The position numbers and the translations under genes are program-made. Shown in pieces: positions 16,063-24,984 of a stretch of 64,000 nucleotides of DNA. The number at the start of each line of letters is the position of its first letter. The first letter of the stretch is position 1. The notes beneath the pieces are model-generated. The model made no database searches, was not told the DNA's origin, and saw nothing but the letters and a program-made list of their open reading frames with translations. Source of the DNA: Streptomyces sp. NRRL S-337 (lineage in GTDB: Bacteria > Actinomycetota > Actinomycetes > Streptomycetales > Streptomycetaceae); contig NZ_JOIX01000002.1 of assembly GCF_000720175.1 (NCBI RefSeq), positions 186,001 to 250,000 on the forward strand, in the 5' to 3' direction.

Positions 16063-17310
16063 ATGCGCTTGGTCGCGCCTGACGGTCCGGCACCTTCGGA
16101 ATCGGCACTCGGGCGCCCCAGACTCTATGTGCTCGACGGGCTGCGGTTCGTGGCAGCGCTGATGGTCCTCGGCTACCACTACCTCACCCTTCGCGACGGG
16201 TGGGGCGACGATCCGCAGGCGTTCTCACCGGAGCTCTATCACGTGGCGCAGTTCGGCTGGCTGGGTGTCGAAGTCTTCTTCCTGATCAGCGGATTCGTCA
16301 TCTGCATGAGCGCGTGGGGACGCACCCTCGGCGATTTCGTGAAGTCGCGCGTTTCGCGCCTTTATCCCGCTTACTGGGTCGCCGTTCTCCTGACGGCTTC
16401 CGTCCTGACGCTGTGGCCCCGCGTACGCAGTGCGGACAGTCTGGAGACGGTGCTGACCAACCTCACCATGTTGCAGCAAGGCGTGGGGGTGTCCGATCTC
16501 GACGACGTCTACTGGTCGTTGTTCATCGAGCTGAAGTTCTACCTGCTCTTCGCGCTCGTCGTCTACAAGGGCGTCACCTACCGCAGATGCGTACTGTTCT
16601 GCGGCCTGTGGACGGTGGCCGGTGTGGTCGCCTACAAGGCCGACACCAGCTTCCTTTCGGTGTGGGCCATCGCACCGTACTCCCCCTATTTCATCGCGGG
16701 AATCGCCTTCTACCTGATGCACCGCTTCCGGCCCACCATGCTGCTGTGGGCAATCGTCGCGGTGGAATTCCTGCTGGCCCAGCACTACGTCAAGGGCCGC
16801 GTGGTGATGAACCTCGGGGACAAGGCCGCGACCGCGCACGACTGGCCGGCACGCATCGGAGTGCTGTTGGCTTTCCTCCTCATGGCGGCCATCGCACTGG
16901 GGCTGTTCGACGGAGTGCGGTGGCGCTGGCTGAGCCGGGCCGGCTCGTTGACGTACCCGCTGTATCTGCTGCACATGTACATCGGTTTCACGCTCATCGC
17001 CCTCCTGCGGCACCGTCTGCCGGCACCCGTGCTGCTCATGTCGATCATCGCCCTCATGCTGGTGCTCTCGTACGCCGTCAACCGGTGGGTGGAGCGTTCC
17101 GTGGGTGCCTGGTTGCGCGACGGGATCGACAAGGGGTTGCAGGAGATGCGCCGCGGATCCCGGGCGGCTCCGCCGCGACCTGGGGCGCGGCGCGCGGGCC
17201 GGCAAGGTGTCGCCCGCACCGCGGAGGACGAAGGGAAGAAGAGCCTCGCCTGCGCCGAGCAGGTGGACCGCACGGAGAAGGAGAGTGACCGGGTGGGGAC
17301 ACTCTCCTGA
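16063..17310 (+). CDS. Membrane acyltransferase (acyltransferase 3 / OafA-like)
   Basis: 415 aa from the second ATG at 16063 (GAGGAA 7 bases upstream); the ATG at 16048 is possible but too close to its AGGA. The fold has about ten membrane helices. RPRLYVLDGLRFVAALMVLGYHY contains the family R-x(10)-H catalytic pattern, and FGWLGVEVFFLISGFVICMSA is the second hallmark. Such enzymes O-acylate exopolysaccharide, wall sugars or macrolide sugars across the membrane. The C-terminal 75 residues are hydrophilic and charged (RRGSRAAPPRPGARRAGRQG), longer than usual. No glycan cluster adjoins it. Confidence 0.88.
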   Translation: MRLVAPDGPAPSESALGRPRLYVLDGLRFVAALMVLGYHYLTLRDGWGDDPQAFSPELYHVAQFGWLGVEVFFLISGFVICMSAWGRTLGDFVKSRVSRLYPAYWVAVLLTASVLTLWPRVRSADSLETVLTNLTMLQQGVGVSDLDDVYWSLFIELKFYLLFALVVYKGVTYRRCVLFCGLWTVAGVVAYKADTSFLSVWAIAPYSPYFIAGIAFYLMHRFRPTMLLWAIVAVEFLLAQHYVKGRVVMNLGDKAATAHDWPARIGVLLAFLLMAAIALGLFDGVRWRWLSRAGSLTYPLYLLHMYIGFTLIALLRHRLPAPVLLMSIIALMLVLSYAVNRWVERSVGAWLRDGIDKGLQEMRRGSRAAPPRPGARRAGRQGVARTAEDEGKKSLACAEQVDRTEKESDRVGTLS

Positions 17311-17347
17311 CGGCGGACCAGCTCCGCTTTCCCCTCTTCCGGGAGGT

Positions 17348-17794
17348 CTATCGGAGCGTCCAGCGTTGGGATTTGCCGCCGGTGCACGGCGCGGTGGAGA
17401 CGCGGTCGTTGGCCATCCGTGCGAGGCACTTGTGGCTGACGCTGTTCCTGATCAGCACGGGTTCCGTTTCGTCGATTTGCCACTGTGCTGCCTGGTCAGC
17501 AGCGGCACAGGGCTTCATGGTCAGTCGGTCGTTGCGCAGCGTGAGGCACAGCTTGGTTGCCACCTGCCGCAACGCGGTGTACTCGTAGTCATCGTCCCAG
17601 TGCCACCTTTGGTAGTCGGTGCGGTTGCAGTTGAAGACGTAAGGACCGTAGTCGGCCCGGAAGTCCAGGCACGGCTTGTCCGTGGCTTGATTCCTGAAAC
17701 CGGTGGTGCGTGGGATCGCGTTCGCCGGTGTGCTGCTCAGGCCCACCACGAGAGCGATGCCCGCCCCCACGGCGGCCAGCCTCTTCAAGAGCAT
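17348..17794 (-). CDS. Secreted ricin-type beta-trefoil lectin-like protein
   Basis: 148 aa from the ATG at 17792-17794, with GAGGGGGA upstream. A signal peptide (LKRLAAVGAGIALVVGLSSTPANA) precedes one beta-trefoil. The three repeats each end in a QxW-type motif: YQRWHWD, AAQWQID and SQRWTLR; paired cysteines sit in each lobe (KPCLDF..FNC, KLCLT..KPC, KCLA..APC). No catalytic domain is attached, so it is a stand-alone carbohydrate-binding or structural exoprotein. Confidence 0.8.
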   Translation of the reverse strand: MLLKRLAAVGAGIALVVGLSSTPANAIPRTTGFRNQATDKPCLDFRADYGPYVFNCNRTDYQRWHWDDDYEYTALRQVATKLCLTLRNDRLTMKPCAAADQAAQWQIDETEPVLIRNSVSHKCLARMANDRVSTAPCTGGKSQRWTLR

Positions 17795-18259
17795 GAGTTC
17801 CCCCTCTGCTCGACGCGTCGGCGAGATGCTAGCGGGATCCGTTCTCGATGAGTCCGGAACGGGCACACCTCCACATCCCTCCCCCAATCACCCCGGAAGC
17901 CCCCGTACCGGAACCATCAACGGCGCCGGCCGGAGCGCTCCTCCCGGCCGGGAGGGAGGGTATCCGGCCGGCCGTGGGCGCTTCCGTGCGCGCTCATCGC
18001 CTCGCCGGCGCACCCCGGCGCGAAGAGGCTGCGAGGACGTGCCACATCCCATCCGTCACTCGCCTCACGGTCCTCGGTGTTTCGGCCACTCCCCGTCCCC
18101 ACCGCAGCGGCCGTAGCGCCGCGCTCGGGGTGTCAACTCCTTGCGTTTCCAGGGTCTCAGGCAGTCCGGAATCGAGCGCGTTCGATTCCGTCGGCCCGTC
18201 GTTATGCCGTGCACCGCCGAGCCATCCAGACGCGGCGCCCGCCCCCAGGGAGGATGCAG
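17795..18259. other. Intergenic region between divergent ricin-type and ABC genes
   Basis: No supported gene in 465 bp. I looked for a small peptide precursor that the exporter might carry and saw none with a ribosome binding site. The inverted repeat CGGCCGGAGCGCTCCTCCCGGCCGG lies in part near 17929-17950. Confidence 0.35.
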
Positions 18260-20149
18260 ATGACTGTGACCGACGCCTCGACCGCCCACGCGGAGAATCC
18301 GCCCCCTCCCCCGCCGGCCACCCTCACCTTCGAAGGCAAAAACGGCAAGAATCCCCTGGCGGAAGCCAGCTTCGCAGCCATGTGCCGGCGCCTGCCCGCT
18401 GTGCTCGGTCACGCCGCGCGGATGGCCTGGTCCGTCGACAAGCCCGCTGTCGCACTGTTGCTGGTCTGCCAGCTCCTCACGGGCGCCTCGGCCGCCCTGG
18501 TCCTCGCGTTCACCGCGAAGGCCATGACCCACCTCCTCGGACCGGGCACGGTGTCCCCGCGTCTGCACGCCGCGCTGCCCGCCCTGATCGTGGTGGCAGC
18601 CGCCGCGGGCGTGGGCCGCATCAGCAGCGCCCTGTCGTCCTACGCCGACGGACGCATCACCCCTCTGCTGATGACCGAGGCGGACGTCGCGCTGGTGTCC
18701 GCCGTGTGCCGGGTCGAGGCGTCCGCCTACGGGGAGAGCGGGTTCGCCGATCGGCAGGAAGCCGCCGAAGTCGGCGTCACGCGCACCCGGATGATGGTGC
18801 AGGACGCCCAGCGCTTCATGGCCTCCCTGATCCGCATGATCGCAGCGAGCAGCGTCATCACCGCCCTGCACTGGATGATGCTCCCGCTGCTCCTGCTCGC
18901 CGTCATCCCCGCCGGCGCCGGCGCGGTGCTCTGCGCGCGCGTCGACTACGAGACCCATTACGCCAACGTGGGCGACCGCAACGTCCGCGGCATGATGCGC
19001 TGGTGGGCCACCTACTCCCGGCACGGTGACGAAGTCCGCGCCAACGGCATGACCGGCTACCTCACCTTCTGGTACCGCGCCCTTTCCGAGCGCATCGACA
19101 AACGGACCCTGAGCGCCGCGCCCCGCATGCTGCGCATCGTCCTCGTGACCAGTGCGGTCGGGGGAGGGTTCCTCCTGGCCACCTGGGCGACCCTGGCCTG
19201 GCTGGCCACCACCGGCCGGGTGGCCCTGCCCGTCGCGGCCACCGCCGTCGTCGCCGTGCAAACGACACTGGCCGCGCTTTCCCAATTCGTCATCTACGGC
19301 GCCGCGTTGTTCCACACCTCCCTGTACCTCGCCGACATGCGCGGTTTCCTCGACATGGCCGCCGAGCGTGCGCCGAAGCGTGGCGAGCTGACCATCCCCG
19401 ACCGTGTGGAGGAGATCCGCCTCGACGAGGTGGTGTACCGGTACCCCGGCAAGGACGAGCCGGCGGTCAACGGGGTGTCCCTCACTCTGCGCCGCGGCGA
19501 GATCCTGGCCATCGTCGGCGAGAACGGTTCGGGCAAGTCCACGCTGGCCAAACTCATCACCGGAATCCTCCTCGCCGACAAGGGCAGCGTGGTGTGGGAC
19601 GGCATCGACCTGGCCCACGCGCACCCGGACGCCGTGTGGAAACGCACCGCACTGGTCCCGCAGAACTTCGCCTGCTGGCCACTGCGGACACGGGAGAACA
19701 TCACCCTCGGGCAGCCCAAGACATGGGACGACGAGGCGGTGTGGGAGGCCGTGGACGCGGTAGGGATGCGCGAGGCGATCGAGAAGCTGCCCCGACAGCT
19801 CGACACCCTGCTCGCTCGGGAACTCTTCGGTGGGGTGGAGCTGTCCGGAGGTCAGTGGCAGCGCCTGGTGTGCGGACGCGCTCTCTACCGGCGCACGCCC
19901 CTGTTGATCCTGGATGAACCGACCTCGCAGATGGACCCGCGCGGCGAACACCAGATCTTCCTGGAGGTCAAGCGCATTGCCGCCGAGCGCATGACGATCG
20001 TCGTCACCCATCAGCTGGAGAACACCCGGCTGGCGGACCGCATCCTCGTGATGCGCGACGGACGGGTCATCGAGCAGGGCGGATACGACGAACTGGTCCA
20101 CGCCGGTGGGTTGTTCGCCGAGCTCGTCGCGCTGGCCAAGGACCGCTAG
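18260..20149 (+). CDS. ABC exporter, fused permease and ATPase
   Basis: 629 aa from ATG 18260 (GGGAGG upstream; ATG 18254 is the alternative). The permease half spans about residues 55-340 with six helices. The ATPase half has Walker A GENGSGKST (about 423-431), the Q-loop VPQNF, signature LSGGQWQRLV (about 528) and Walker B LLILDEP (about 549), and the H-loop VVTHQ. A type IV half-exporter that works as a homodimer. The ACWPLRTRENITLGQP region resembles exporters of peptide or lanthipeptide clusters, but no precursor gene is adjacent. An acidic, Pro-rich N-terminal tail of about 20 residues precedes the membrane part. Confidence 0.9.
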   Translation: MTVTDASTAHAENPPPPPPATLTFEGKNGKNPLAEASFAAMCRRLPAVLGHAARMAWSVDKPAVALLLVCQLLTGASAALVLAFTAKAMTHLLGPGTVSPRLHAALPALIVVAAAAGVGRISSALSSYADGRITPLLMTEADVALVSAVCRVEASAYGESGFADRQEAAEVGVTRTRMMVQDAQRFMASLIRMIAASSVITALHWMMLPLLLLAVIPAGAGAVLCARVDYETHYANVGDRNVRGMMRWWATYSRHGDEVRANGMTGYLTFWYRALSERIDKRTLSAAPRMLRIVLVTSAVGGGFLLATWATLAWLATTGRVALPVAATAVVAVQTTLAALSQFVIYGAALFHTSLYLADMRGFLDMAAERAPKRGELTIPDRVEEIRLDEVVYRYPGKDEPAVNGVSLTLRRGEILAIVGENGSGKSTLAKLITGILLADKGSVVWDGIDLAHAHPDAVWKRTALVPQNFACWPLRTRENITLGQPKTWDDEAVWEAVDAVGMREAIEKLPRQLDTLLARELFGGVELSGGQWQRLVCGRALYRRTPLLILDEPTSQMDPRGEHQIFLEVKRIAAERMTIVVTHQLENTRLADRILVMRDGRVIEQGGYDELVHAGGLFAELVALAKDR

Positions 20150-20196
20150 CGGCCGCCGTGCCGGACGGACTGCCCTGCCGTGGCGCCGTGCTGACG

Positions 20197-20250
20197 ACCT
20201 GTGGATCGAGCCCGCGAGGACGTACCTTCGGGGACGATTGATCCACAGGT
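20197..20250. repeat. 13-bp inverted repeat downstream of ABC exporter
   Basis: ACCTGTGGATCGA (20197-20209) is matched by TTGATCCACAGGT (20238-20250) with one mismatch and 28 bp between. It could be a long-loop terminator or the ends of a decayed element. Confidence 0.45.
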
Positions 20251-20421
20251 CACCGAGCGAGGCCGACGTTGCCGCGTCGGCCGGGAAGGCAGGTCCGTGC
20301 TCACGATGGTCCATGCCGGCAGAACCGCGAGCGGCGGCTCGCCGCTGATCGACGAGTCCGTCCGGGAGGGCGCCCGCTGCGAACCGGGCCATTTCGTCGG
20401 GGTCCTGGAGGCGGTCGCGGC

Positions 20422-20979
20422 ATGAGCACCCTCGCGGCCCGAGCCCTCCGCACCGCGCGGCTGGACCTGCTGCCCCTTCGCGTCGAGCACGCCGAAGAGA
20501 TGGCGGCGGTACTGTCCGATCCGGTACTGCACACCTTCATCGGCGGCACCCCGGCCACCCCACAAGCCCTGCGCTCGCGCTACCGGCGCATGACCGTGGG
20601 CTCACCCGATCCGGGCGTCGCCTGGCTGAACTGGGTGATCCGGCTGCGTGACGAGGACTGCCTGACGGGCACGGTCCAGGCGACGGTCGGCCCCTCCGGC
20701 CACGGCTCCCTCGCCGAGCTCGCCTGGGTGGTGGGGACCCCGTGGCAGGGAAGAGGCATCGCCACCGAAGCAGCCCGAGGACTCGTCGACTGGCTCGGCC
20801 AACAGCCCGTGCAGGCCGTCATCGCCCACATCCACCCCGAACACCAGGCATCAGCTGCCGTCGCCACCGCCGCCGGGCTCATGCCCACCGATGAATGGCA
20901 CGAGGGCGAGATCCGATGGCGCCGGCCGGGCTGGCGGGCGATAACGCGTACCCCGGGGGCCCGTCCAACGCAACGGTGA
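20422..20979 (+). CDS. GNAT acetyltransferase
   Basis: 185 aa. The RimJ/RimL-like GNAT pattern is clear: TARLDLLPLRVEHAEEMAAVLSDPVLHTFIGG at the start and the acetyl-CoA loop AWVVGTPWQGRGIATEAARGLVDWL (Q/R-x-x-G-x-G/A). A short upstream reading frame (20201-20425) ends in ATGA overlapping this start; its last 40 residues look protein-like (SPLIDESVREGARCEPGHFVGVL) and may be the relic of another gene. Substrate unknown. Confidence 0.85.
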   Translation: MSTLAARALRTARLDLLPLRVEHAEEMAAVLSDPVLHTFIGGTPATPQALRSRYRRMTVGSPDPGVAWLNWVIRLRDEDCLTGTVQATVGPSGHGSLAELAWVVGTPWQGRGIATEAARGLVDWLGQQPVQAVIAHIHPEHQASAAVATAAGLMPTDEWHEGEIRWRRPGWRAITRTPGARPTQR

Positions 20980-20990
20980 GGCAGCCTCGT

Positions 20991-21983
20991 TCACGGTGCG
21001 ATCGTCAGTACCTGGTCCACCGGGCGTCGCGGTGTCCGGGGCCCCAGCGGGCCGTAGCCCAGGCGGAGGAGCATCTGGACGTACCCGGAGCCCGAGACCG
21101 GGTCGCGCAGGATCCATCGCAGGTCGGGCCATTCGACGGGCTGTGTCGCGAACGAACCGGCAACTCCCTCCGAGGTGGCCACGAGCAGTACGCGTTCGAG
21201 TGCCTGGCCGGCGCGCAGCCAGTCGGCGGGGCCGTCTCCGGCGGTGCTGAGCGAGGCCAGTTGGGGGTTCTTCTCGAAGGCGGCGTCGCCACGGTCGGGT
21301 ACGGCGTGCCGGCCGGCGAAGTCCCGGACGGGAGTGTCGCCGGCGCGTTTGCGGGGGCCGAAGGCGTAGGCCGGGATGCCGTCGTCGGCGGACGGTCCGG
21401 GACCGGTATCGCGGGTCCAGCCGTGTTGTTCGGCGTCCCGGGCGTCGTCCATGCGGTTGTAGCCCTCGGCGTGCTTGATGAGGTCCAGTACGGTCTCCCG
21501 GTGCGCGGCGGTAAGGAAGCTCAGCTGTGCGCCTTCCCGGGCCGCGGCCTCGATCAGGGCGGTGCGGACGGTCTCCGGGATCTGCCGCTCGGTGAACGGG
21601 TAGCGGCTGGTGTGGCGTTCGCGGATCGCCGGGTGGAGGGCGGGGAGGGCTTCGTCGGCGTGGCCGTGCGGGTCGTCCAGGCGCACCGTCGCCAGCAGTG
21701 CCGGGCTGTCCGGGTCGGGCAGCAGCGTGGTCCAGGTGCGGTGGCCGGCATGGGCCGCAGCCACCCGCAGGTTCAGCAGCGCCGCTCCGCAGCCCAGGTG
21801 CATGCCGCGGGCCGTCGGATCGGCCTCGGGTATCGCGCGGTCCGGGTCGGTGGAGAGGGTGAACGTGCGGCTGTGGCGGGTGTAGCGGAAGCGCCACGGC
21901 TGTGCGTTGTGCATGGACGGCGCGGTGACCGCGTCGGCGACCAGGCTTTTGACCAGGGGGTCGTCGAGGATCTTGGTGAACAC
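20991..21983 (-). CDS. Acg-type FMN nitroreductase-like protein
   Basis: 330 aa, GTG start with GGGAGG upstream. It matches the Acg/Rv2032 family: VADAVTAPSMHNAQPWRFRYT (FMN-binding start), MHLGCGAALLNLRVAAAHAGH, HTSRYPF, and ALERVLLVATSEGVAGSFATQPVEWPDLR. Mycobacterial Acg is a DosR-regulon protein thought to sequester FMN or blunt redox stress rather than reduce nitro groups. Here it is the first gene of a block with universal stress proteins and a DevRS-like pair, which supports a hypoxia or dormancy role. Confidence 0.88.
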   Translation of the reverse strand: MFTKILDDPLVKSLVADAVTAPSMHNAQPWRFRYTRHSRTFTLSTDPDRAIPEADPTARGMHLGCGAALLNLRVAAAHAGHRTWTTLLPDPDSPALLATVRLDDPHGHADEALPALHPAIRERHTSRYPFTERQIPETVRTALIEAAAREGAQLSFLTAAHRETVLDLIKHAEGYNRMDDARDAEQHGWTRDTGPGPSADDGIPAYAFGPRKRAGDTPVRDFAGRHAVPDRGDAAFEKNPQLASLSTAGDGPADWLRAGQALERVLLVATSEGVAGSFATQPVEWPDLRWILRDPVSGSGYVQMLLRLGYGPLGPRTPRRPVDQVLTIAP

Positions 21984-22177
21984 CGGGTGCCTCCCGAACC
22001 GGCGAGCGGTGGGTCGCTGAACCTCTCCAGCGTCGCCGGTGCGCCCGGGTTCGCGTCAGGGGCCGTAGGGCCCTGTCCGTGGGCCACCCGGGCCCTTTCG
22101 GGCCTGCCGGCCACCGCTCGGAGGCCGATCCGCTCATCCCCCGGCGCGTCTGGACCGTACGGCCGAGACGAAACCGC

Positions 22178-22639
22178 TCAGGGCGGGGCCGGCCTGGTGG
22201 TGGCCCCCGGCGCGCACATGTCGGCCAGCCGGTGCCGGGTGGCCTGGAGGCGGCGGGCGAGCACGCCGAGGACCCGGCGGGTCACTGCCAGACCGAGATC
22301 CCGGTCCGCCTCGCACAGCGCACGCACTGCCGTGGCGTCGAACTCGTAGGCGCGTACCGGGGTGGCGGCCTCCGCGCCCATGCGCCAGGTGTACGGCGGG
22401 ACCAGCCATGACCAGCCGACCAGGTCGCCGTGCCCGAGCATGTCGACGACCGTCGGTGGGCCGGGCGCGATGTGGACGTCCAGGTTCACCGAGCCGGTGC
22501 GGATGATCCAGAACCGGTCGGCGAGCCCGTGCTCGTCAAAGATCCGCTGCCCTGCAGGGAACGACACTTCGTGGGCGAAGCGCATCAGGCGTTCCCGCCC
22601 TTCGGCCGGCAGCGCTGTGAGCAGTGGCTCCGTGGTCAT
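22178..22639 (-). CDS. Cyclic-nucleotide-binding domain protein without DNA-binding domain
   Basis: 153 aa from the ATG at 22637-22639. Residues 1-125 are one cNMP-binding beta-roll: LMRFAHEVSFPAGQRIFDEHGLADRFWIIRTGSVNLDVH, then VVDMLGHGDLVGWSWLVPPYTW. The phosphate-binding cassette is degenerate (no RS/RT-A pair). Crp/Fnr regulators are about 220 aa with a C-terminal winged helix; here only a dimer-like helix remains (LGLAVTRRVLGVLARRLQATRHRLADM). It is therefore more likely an effector or partner protein than a transcription factor. A 12-bp perfect inverted repeat lies upstream. Confidence 0.8.
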   Translation of the reverse strand: MTTEPLLTALPAEGRERLMRFAHEVSFPAGQRIFDEHGLADRFWIIRTGSVNLDVHIAPGPPTVVDMLGHGDLVGWSWLVPPYTWRMGAEAATPVRAYEFDATAVRALCEADRDLGLAVTRRVLGVLARRLQATRHRLADMCAPGATTRPAPP

Positions 22640-22735
22640 GACGGTTGCTCCCGGTTTCCGGCCGGCGGCGTGCGGGCCGGCCTTCCGCAAGTCGGTCAAC
22701 CTTCAGCGTGCGCACGCGGACGGTGCTGCGGGCAG

Positions 22736-22771
22736 GGGCTGTTCGGCGCGGGCCGGTGGGCCGAACAGCCC
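22736..22771. promoter_or_regulatory. Paired dormancy-type palindromes
   Basis: GGGCTGTTCGGC (22736-22747) and GCCGAACAGCCC (22760-22771) are perfect 12-bp inverted arms. Each arm with its flank approximates the box GGGCCGNNCGGCCC (for example GGGCCGAACAGCCC at 22758-22771). The site serves the divergent cNMP-binding and universal-stress genes. Confidence 0.6.
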
Positions 22772-22952
22772 AGTTCGCGACGCCCTTGGACGCGCGGTGA
22801 CGGACCGCCGACCGGGAGCCAGGCACGCACCGCCACCCGGCCCCCACCCGGCCCCCGTCCGGGCCCACTCGGCCCATGGGCTCCGTTCCGGGCTGCGGCG
22901 ATGCTGGAACGAGGAAGCCGGTATCCGGGCCCTGGGTGCGCGGAGGTACGTC

Positions 22953-23807
22953 ATGGGCGGGTCTGTTGTCGTAGGTCTGGACGGCACCGGGAACAGCGTG
23001 CCGGCCGTGCGCTGGGGTGCCGCGGAGGCGGCGGCCCGGGGCCTTCGGCTGCACCTCCTCCATTCCTGGGTCTCGCAGCCGCTGAACCTCCCCGGCGCCC
23101 GGGCGGCCACCGACCGGAAGCACTACGGGGACGAGGTGCTCGGAGCGGCCGAAGCCATGGCGCACGAGCTGCATCCGGACCTTGCGGTGACGACCGAGCA
23201 GGTCTCGGAGCAAGCGGTCGACGCGTTGGTGGACCGCAGTGGTCCGGCCACGATGATGGTGCTCGGGTCGCGCGGGCACGGCGCGATCGCCGGCTTCCTG
23301 CTCGGTTCGGTCAGCCTGCATGTCCTCGGGTGCGCCACGTGCCCGGTGGTGACCGTGCGCGAGGAGGAGAGCGCCGCCTACGAGCGGCCCGAAGTCGTAG
23401 TCGGCGTGCAGGAAGCCGGCTCGCGGGGCGAGGCGGTTCTGGAGTTCGCGTTCGTGGCGGCCGAGGCCCATCACACGCGCCTGCGTGCCGTGCGGGCCTG
23501 GGAGCCGCCGGTGGTGGAGTGCGTGCCCACCACCGCGCCTCCGGTGGACGAAGCGGAACTCGCGGCGGTGGAGGAGCGGAAGCTCGCCGAGGTTCTGGCG
23601 CCCTGGCGTGCGAGGTTCCCCGACGTCGACGTCGTCGCACATCTGCGACGGGGCCGGATCACCCCGGTCCTGCTGGAGTCCTGCTCCCGGGCGAGTCTGC
23701 TGGTCGTGGGGAGGCGCGTGCAGCGCACGCCGATGCTGCTCGGACCCGTCGTCTTCGCCGTGCTGCATCATTCCCGCTGTGCCGTGGCGGTCGTGCCGCG
23801 GATCTGA
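22953..23807 (+). CDS. Universal stress protein, tandem UspA domains
   Basis: 284 aa, CGGAGG upstream of the ATG. Two UspA domains: residues 1-140 (VVVGLDGTGNSVPAVRWGAAEAA, ending GSRGHGAIAGFLLGSVSLHVLGCATCPVVTV) and 150-284 (VVVGVQEAGSRGEAVLEFAFVAAEA, ending VGRRVQRTPMLLGPVVFAVLHHSRCAVAVV). The G-x2-G-x9-G-S/T ATP motif is good in the first domain and altered in the second. Tandem USPs of this length are DosR-regulon members in mycobacteria. It faces the second USP gene tail to tail. Confidence 0.9.
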   Translation: MGGSVVVGLDGTGNSVPAVRWGAAEAAARGLRLHLLHSWVSQPLNLPGARAATDRKHYGDEVLGAAEAMAHELHPDLAVTTEQVSEQAVDALVDRSGPATMMVLGSRGHGAIAGFLLGSVSLHVLGCATCPVVTVREEESAAYERPEVVVGVQEAGSRGEAVLEFAFVAAEAHHTRLRAVRAWEPPVVECVPTTAPPVDEAELAAVEERKLAEVLAPWRARFPDVDVVAHLRRGRITPVLLESCSRASLLVVGRRVQRTPMLLGPVVFAVLHHSRCAVAVVPRI

Positions 23808-23854
23808 GCGGCCCGCCCGGACACGCCCGTCATGGGCCGGGGCCAAAGGCCCTC

Positions 23855-24736
23855 TCAGTCGTGGGGCACCACTGCCACCGGACACGTGGCGTGGTGCATC
23901 GCGGCGTGCGCGACCGGGCCGACCCGGGGTGCGAAGCGCGGATGGTTCCTCCTCCGGCCGACGACCAGGAGCTCGGCGCCCGGGACCGTCTGCACGATGG
24001 TCCGGGTCGGGTTCTCCGGCAGCACGGTCAGCCGTACCGGTACGTCGGGGAAGCGCTCCCGCCAGGGGCGGATCGCCTCCCTCAGCTCAGCGTCCGCCTC
24101 CTTGGCGACGTCCTCGGCCACTTCCGGTTCGATCCCCCACGGCACATAGGCGGTTGCCGGGAGCGCACGTCCGTGCACGGCCTGCAGCGGCAGGCCACGG
24201 CTCGCCGCGCTGTCGAAGGCGAAGTCGAGCAGGGGGTCGCAGGGACCGTTCAGGCTCATCCCGACGACGATGCGTGGCTCCGCGACCTGTGCCTCGGATC
24301 GTGGCACCTCGGTGGACCAGCCCCCGCGGACGAGCACGACCGGCCGCTCTGCCTGGCCCACGACGTCCAGGCTGACATCGCCGAGCACATAGCTCTCCCA
24401 TGCCGTCAGCGCACGGGTGCCGAGCACGACCATCCGCGAATCGTTCGCCGCGTACAACAGCGCCGGCAACGGCTCCGAACCGACCAGGTCCTCGATGACC
24501 TGCACATGGGGATGGCGGTCCCGCACCTCTTCCCGTGCCCGGCGCACGATGCGCCTGGCACCGGCGTTCTGGTCGCGATCGGGGGGCGTGTCGGGTGCTT
24601 CGGCGGCCAGCAGGACCCAGGCATGGAGGAGGCGCAGCACGCAGCGCCGCCGGTCCGCTTCGTCAGCTGCCCACTGTGCCGCTGCCAGACTCTCCGGAGA
24701 GCCGTCGAGCCCCACGGTGATCACTTCCGGCTCCAT
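23855..24736 (-). CDS. Universal stress protein, tandem UspA domains
   Basis: 293 aa, ATG start. Domain 1 (residues 1-140): ITVGLDGSPESLAAAQWAADEADRR, and MVVLGTRALTAWESYVLGDVSLDVVGQAERPVVLV. Domain 2 (155-293): IVVGMSLNGPCDPLLDFAFDSAASRG, ending LLVVGRRRNHPRFAPRVGPVAHAAMHHATCPVAVV. It converges on the other USP gene and is divergent from the double-GAF kinase; a box AGGCCGAACGGCCC lies between the two starts. Confidence 0.9.
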   Translation of the reverse strand: MEPEVITVGLDGSPESLAAAQWAADEADRRRCVLRLLHAWVLLAAEAPDTPPDRDQNAGARRIVRRAREEVRDRHPHVQVIEDLVGSEPLPALLYAANDSRMVVLGTRALTAWESYVLGDVSLDVVGQAERPVVLVRGGWSTEVPRSEAQVAEPRIVVGMSLNGPCDPLLDFAFDSAASRGLPLQAVHGRALPATAYVPWGIEPEVAEDVAKEADAELREAIRPWRERFPDVPVRLTVLPENPTRTIVQTVPGAELLVVGRRRNHPRFAPRVGPVAHAAMHHATCPVAVVPHD

Positions 24737-24847
24737 GGCTGCCCTTCTTCCAGGGAGGAGGGGTACGGGTCGCGTTGCACCCGTCCCACGTGTCCGAGCC
24801 TGCTACATGCCCCCGGGTCCGGCAATGAGCCGAAGGGTGCCGTCAGG

Positions 24848-24861
24848 AGGCCGAACGGCCC
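24848..24861. promoter_or_regulatory. Dormancy-type palindrome
   Basis: AGGCCGAACGGCCC, one base short of a perfect GGGCCG-N2-CGGCCC dyad, sits between the divergent USP and kinase genes, 112 bp upstream of the USP start. Confidence 0.6.
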
Positions 24862-24984
24862 ACCGCTGCGCTGTCGGACCGGTCCGGCGCCCCGCACGCC
24901 CGGCACGGACGTGCTCGTCCCGCCGCGGTCACTACCGTAGAAGGTGTGGCCGCGGATGCCGGGGCGGCCACCGCGGAGGAGATC

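Noticed and set aside
17907..18250. Possible RiPP precursor for the ABC exporter
   Set aside because: No short frame with ribosome binding site, leader and Cys/Ser/Thr core was found.
20201..20425. 74-codon frame overlapping the GNAT start
   Set aside because: The end looks protein-like, but no ribosome binding site or family was recognised and its first part covers an inverted repeat; mentioned only as a possible relic.
23820..23850. GGGGCC-AAA-GGCCCT as another dormancy operator
   Set aside because: It lies between two convergent stop codons, so a weak terminator is more likely.
22430..24940. 836-codon plus-strand frame across both USP genes
   Set aside because: Low-complexity Arg/Gly/Ala composition; it lies over two clear USP genes in other frames.
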